8,969 nucleotides of DNA from Flavobacteriales bacterium UBA720 (GTDB lineage: Bacteria; Bacteroidota; Bacteroidia; Flavobacteriales; Weeksellaceae), in assembly GCA_002297505.1 (NCBI GenBank), contig DBLQ01000069.1, forward strand, positions 1 through 8,969, in the 5' to 3' direction. Positions 7,083-8,969 of this stretch are shown piece by piece; positions within the stretch are counted from its first letter, which is position 1; each line of letters starts with the position of its first letter. Made by a program: the position numbers and the translations under genes. Below the pieces are notes generated by a model. It saw only the letters and a program-made list of their open reading frames with translations. It searched no databases and was not told where the DNA came from.

Positions 7083-7298
7083 TCAGTCAGATGTAAAAAA
7101 TTCTTTCAGGGTTAATTTAACAATAATGTACAGGAACTCCATAACCTCTTCTGATTGTTGGGCATCAATTTCGTAACCGGTCTTTCTTAAAATAGCTAAA
7201 GCTTTTTCGGGAGGAATTTTCTTTATGGTAATGGATGGAATATATTGCTCAATTTCATTTTGGTCTTTATATTTTTTCGCAATTTTATCTTTCTTCAT
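7083..7298 (-). CDS. Small predicted helical protein of unknown function
   Basis: I chose ATG 7296-7298, giving 71 residues (MKKDKIAKKYKDQNEIEQYI...); the frame is open further upstream to an ATG at 7389-7391 (102 residues), but that extension (MPKAVPHCKLSGKH...) looks less like real protein. The N-terminus is strongly basic. The core, ILRKTGYEIDAQQSEEVMEF followed by LYIIVKLTLKEFF, suggests two amphipathic helices. Small proteins of this pattern (a lysine-rich start, then A-x-x-IL-x-K-x-G...EEV-x-EFLY-x-x-KL) occur, as I recall, next to recombinases in Bacteroidota mobile elements, but I cannot assign a domain or function. It sits ~100 bases upstream of the recombinase on the same strand and could be transcribed with it. 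The 292 bases between this start and the nuclease gene hold no other convincing gene. Confidence 0.55.
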   Translation of the reverse strand: MKKDKIAKKYKDQNEIEQYIPSITIKKIPPEKALAILRKTGYEIDAQQSEEVMEFLYIIVKLTLKEFFTSD

Positions 7299-7590
7299 AA
7301 CAATCTGATTGAGAAATAGGCTCAATGATTGTAAATTAGAAAGCATAATATGTTTTCCGGATAATTTGCAGTGTGGAACTGCTTTTGGCACTGATTTACT
7401 GACAAATAAATGTCATTCAGAAAGATGATATGATAACTTTTATCTGATAATCTTGACTAAAAGCCTTTTAATTCCATGCAAGCCCAAAAATAGAGTTTAA
7501 TCTACAAACATTTCGGCCGTTATACGTTCTAAAGGTTCATAATTTTCTTAGTACAATCCAGATTGGAAAAGTCATTTATTTGCAGTTTTT

Positions 7591-8571
7591 CTAGCTAATG
7601 TATTTTCTTAGTTCTTCTTTACTCGGAAGTATCGCTTTATACTCTTTAGCAAAAATGGTATTGTTGTTTTCTGGAAGTGTAAATTCAATCACAGTTTTAT
7701 TTTCTTCCTTACATAGAATGATTCCAATCGTCGGATTTTCTTCTTCCAGCTTCACTTTCCTGTCGTAATAGTTCACGTACATTTGCATTTGTCCTATATC
7801 CTGATGGGTCAGTTTACCGATCTTCAGATCAAACAGTACAAAGCATTTAAGCAACCGGTTATAAAAAACCAGGTCTACAAAAAAACTATCACCTTCGAAT
7901 GTGAATCTGCGCTGCCTTCCCTCAAATAAAAAGCCTTTACCCAATTCCAACATAAAATGCTCCAGCTTATTGATGATCTCTGTTTCGAGATCACTTTCAG
8001 AATAACGGTGATCCTGCTTCAAATCGAGGAATTCCAAAACATAATGACTCTTAAGCAGGTCGGTAGGTTTTTCAACAATTTGACCTCTTTGAGCCAATTG
8101 CCTTATCCCTTCCTTATCCTTGCTGAGAGCAAGCCTTTCATAAATCGCTGAGTTGTATTGTCTGGTAAGTTCTCTGACGCTCCAATTGTTTTGAGTGGCC
8201 TCTATTTCGTAAAAATTTCTCTCATTTTCATCCTCAATTTTCATCAGCTGAATATAATGTGACCAAGACAATGTAAACATAGAATTATGAGACAGTGTTT
8301 CGTAATTTGGATCCTGCACAGAAATACGAGACAGTGTTTCGTATTTTCCGGAAGCATTGTTTACTTCCTGAGAAATTCTCTTTTGAAAAATTAGATAGAA
8401 TTTCCTCATCCACTGTAGATTGTCAACCGAGTAGCCTCTTCCGAAATCTTCTGACAATTTTTTGCTGAGATTTTTAAGCGTCTCCTTTGAATATTCAGCT
8501 CTATCTCTCCCACTCTGTTCATCCTCAACAATAATTTCACCTATCTGGAAATAGGTCATTATCATCGTCAT
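7591..8571 (-). CDS. DUF1016/YhcG-type PD-(D/E)XK nuclease-domain protein
   Basis: The visible protein from ATG 8569-8571 has 326 residues. The N-terminal DUF1016 domain shows TYFQIGEIIVEDEQSGRDRA, then SKETLKNLSKKLSEDFGRGY and SVDNLQWMRKFYLIFQ (~6-63). A short linker holding a 13-residue repeat precedes LSWSHYIQLMKI and FYEIEATQNNWSVRELTRQY (101-139). The C-terminal nuclease domain carries GKGFLFEGRQRRF (211-223), D233 (FFVDLVFYNR), D248-x-K250 (LFDLKIGK) and QMQMYVNYYDR (261-271), the expected PD-(D/E)XK catalytic pattern. The cellular role of the family is poorly defined; from memory, members are often near type I restriction-modification and other defence genes. Family-like coding sequence (YLIENAKSKIVQNIN) continues in frame upstream of this ATG to a TAG at 8680-8682, but no ATG, GTG or TTG is available there, so the true start is uncertain or lost. 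Catalytic residues are intact. Confidence 0.88.
   Translation of the reverse strand: MTMIMTYFQIGEIIVEDEQSGRDRAEYSKETLKNLSKKLSEDFGRGYSVDNLQWMRKFYLIFQKRISQEVNNASGKYETLSRISVQDPNYETLSHNSMFTLSWSHYIQLMKIEDENERNFYEIEATQNNWSVRELTRQYNSAIYERLALSKDKEGIRQLAQRGQIVEKPTDLLKSHYVLEFLDLKQDHRYSESDLETEIINKLEHFMLELGKGFLFEGRQRRFTFEGDSFFVDLVFYNRLLKCFVLFDLKIGKLTHQDIGQMQMYVNYYDRKVKLEEENPTIGIILCKEENKTVIEFTLPENNNTIFAKEYKAILPSKEELRKYIS
8289..8343. repeat. In-frame 39-base repeat in the YhcG-type gene
   Basis: GAGACAGTGTTTCGTA occurs exactly at 8289-8304 and 8328-8343, 39 bases apart, which is 13 codons. On the coding strand both copies encode Y-E-T-L-S with identical codons (residues 77-81 and 90-94). The repeat lies in the linker between the DUF1016 N-terminal domain and LSWSHY. 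Confidence 0.8.
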
Positions 8572-8660
8572 ATTAATATTTTGGACGATCTTACTTTTAG
8601 CATTTTCAATTAAATACTTAACAGAGCTGTAAAGACTAGACGATGATGGATGAATACTTA

Positions 8661-8668
8661 CAAATTTA
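8661..8668 (-). promoter_or_regulatory. Possible -7 promoter box for the YhcG-type gene
   Basis: The minus strand reads TAAATTTG, an exact TAnnTTTG match. About 17 bases further upstream is TTTC rather than TTTG or TTG. If used, the transcript would begin near 8655, with ~80 bases before the first ATG. The same bases could instead be coding if the gene starts at the out-of-frame ATG 8670-8672. Confidence 0.3.
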
Positions 8669-8682
8669 ACATTATTTCTCTA

Positions 8683-8969
8683 TTAGAAACCATTAAGATA
8701 TCGTGTGAATAATAATTTCGGGATACGACGAATTAATTCGCACTGTTTGGAGGTCATCTGCTCTTGTATATCACAAAAGATGACTATAGAAAATGATAAT
8801 GTTCAGATTTAATGTGGCTTGACTGAATTGATTAAACTTTCATAAGCAACCGGTTAAAAGGCAGCTAAGGTATAGCGAACAGCCACTTCTTCCTCCACCC
8901 AAAAGACTACGGCATAAACGGTTTCCTCCCTGAAGGTACCCTCCAATTATTCCGTTTCCTTTTGGCTTC
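8683..8969. other. Right-edge region without a supported gene
   Basis: No convincing coding sequence is present. There is a perfect 12-base palindrome CGAATTAATTCG at 8729-8740, flanked by a loose inverted repeat (GTGTGAAT 8703-8710 with ATTCGCAC 8736-8743). From 8869 to the window end the + strand is open (ending ...NGFLPEGTLQLFRFLLA) and could be the start of a gene cut by the edge, but no ATG was found; the minus strand also holds a 30-codon frame (8854-8946, TTG start) in the same codon register. Neither is supported enough to call. Confidence 0.4.

Noticed and set aside
8729..8740. Palindrome CGAATTAATTCG as an operator
   Set aside because: Perfect but AT-rich and single; no nearby start site clearly depends on it. 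Kept only as a note in the edge-region entry.
7848..8856. 14-base identity TAAGCAACCGGTTA at 7848-7861 and 8843-8856, as if a second YhcG copy were at the right edge
   Set aside because: The match stops at once on both sides, the matching frame has close stops (TAG before, TAA after), and a 14-base chance match in a window this size is not surprising.
5456..8969. A second attachment site (copy of the tRNA 3' end)
   Set aside because: I looked for GGTTTGAATCCTGTCGAGG and close variants on both strands to the right of the tRNA and found none; the far junction must be outside or have a very short core.
1..8969. CRISPR array or insertion sequence
   Set aside because: No regularly spaced repeats beyond two copies and no transposase gene or paired terminal inverted repeats were seen.

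Overview
The window looks like a chromosomal segment of a Bacteroidota bacterium, most likely a flavobacterium of the Chryseobacterium/Weeksellaceae type (inference). The support is AT-rich spacers, weak or absent Shine-Dalgarno sequences, promoter-like boxes of the TAnnTTTG type, protein sequences of flavobacterial character, and a tRNA gene without an encoded CCA end. No species can be named from the sequence alone.

Left part (1-1775, + strand): the last ~79 residues of a major-facilitator transporter, then, 14 bases on, a SulP-family anion transporter with a C-terminal STAS domain. The SulP gene is split by a one-base deletion near 1038 and would encode about 506 residues if repaired. It converges on the next block across a spacer with two overlapping inverted repeats.

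Middle part (1826-5334, - strand): a compact block read right to left. It holds a lipoprotein substrate-binding protein of the siderophore/cobalamin type, a CPBP-family membrane protease (1 base apart), the XTP/dITP pyrophosphatase RdgB, and ribonuclease Z with an apparent TTG start. The first two are almost certainly one transcription unit; RdgB and Rnz may be co-transcribed.

Right part (5382-8969): a tRNA-Arg(ACG) gene on the + strand marks the edge of an integrated element. A large serine recombinase on the - strand runs into the tRNA, so its last 11 residues and its stop codon are antisense to the tRNA gene. Beyond it lie a small helical protein of unknown function (71 residues) and a DUF1016/YhcG-type PD-(D/E)XK nuclease. 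The nuclease has in-family coding sequence upstream of its first ATG but no usable in-frame start. The last ~290 bases hold no gene I can support. The element continues past the window; no second attachment site was seen.

Overall: a conserved housekeeping/transport block on the left, and on the right the tRNA-proximal end of a serine-recombinase island whose visible cargo is a nuclease of a family often found beside restriction-modification and other defence genes. I see no complete new system. The points most worth checking are the recombinase-tRNA fusion, the start and internal repeat of the nuclease, and the SulP frameshift.
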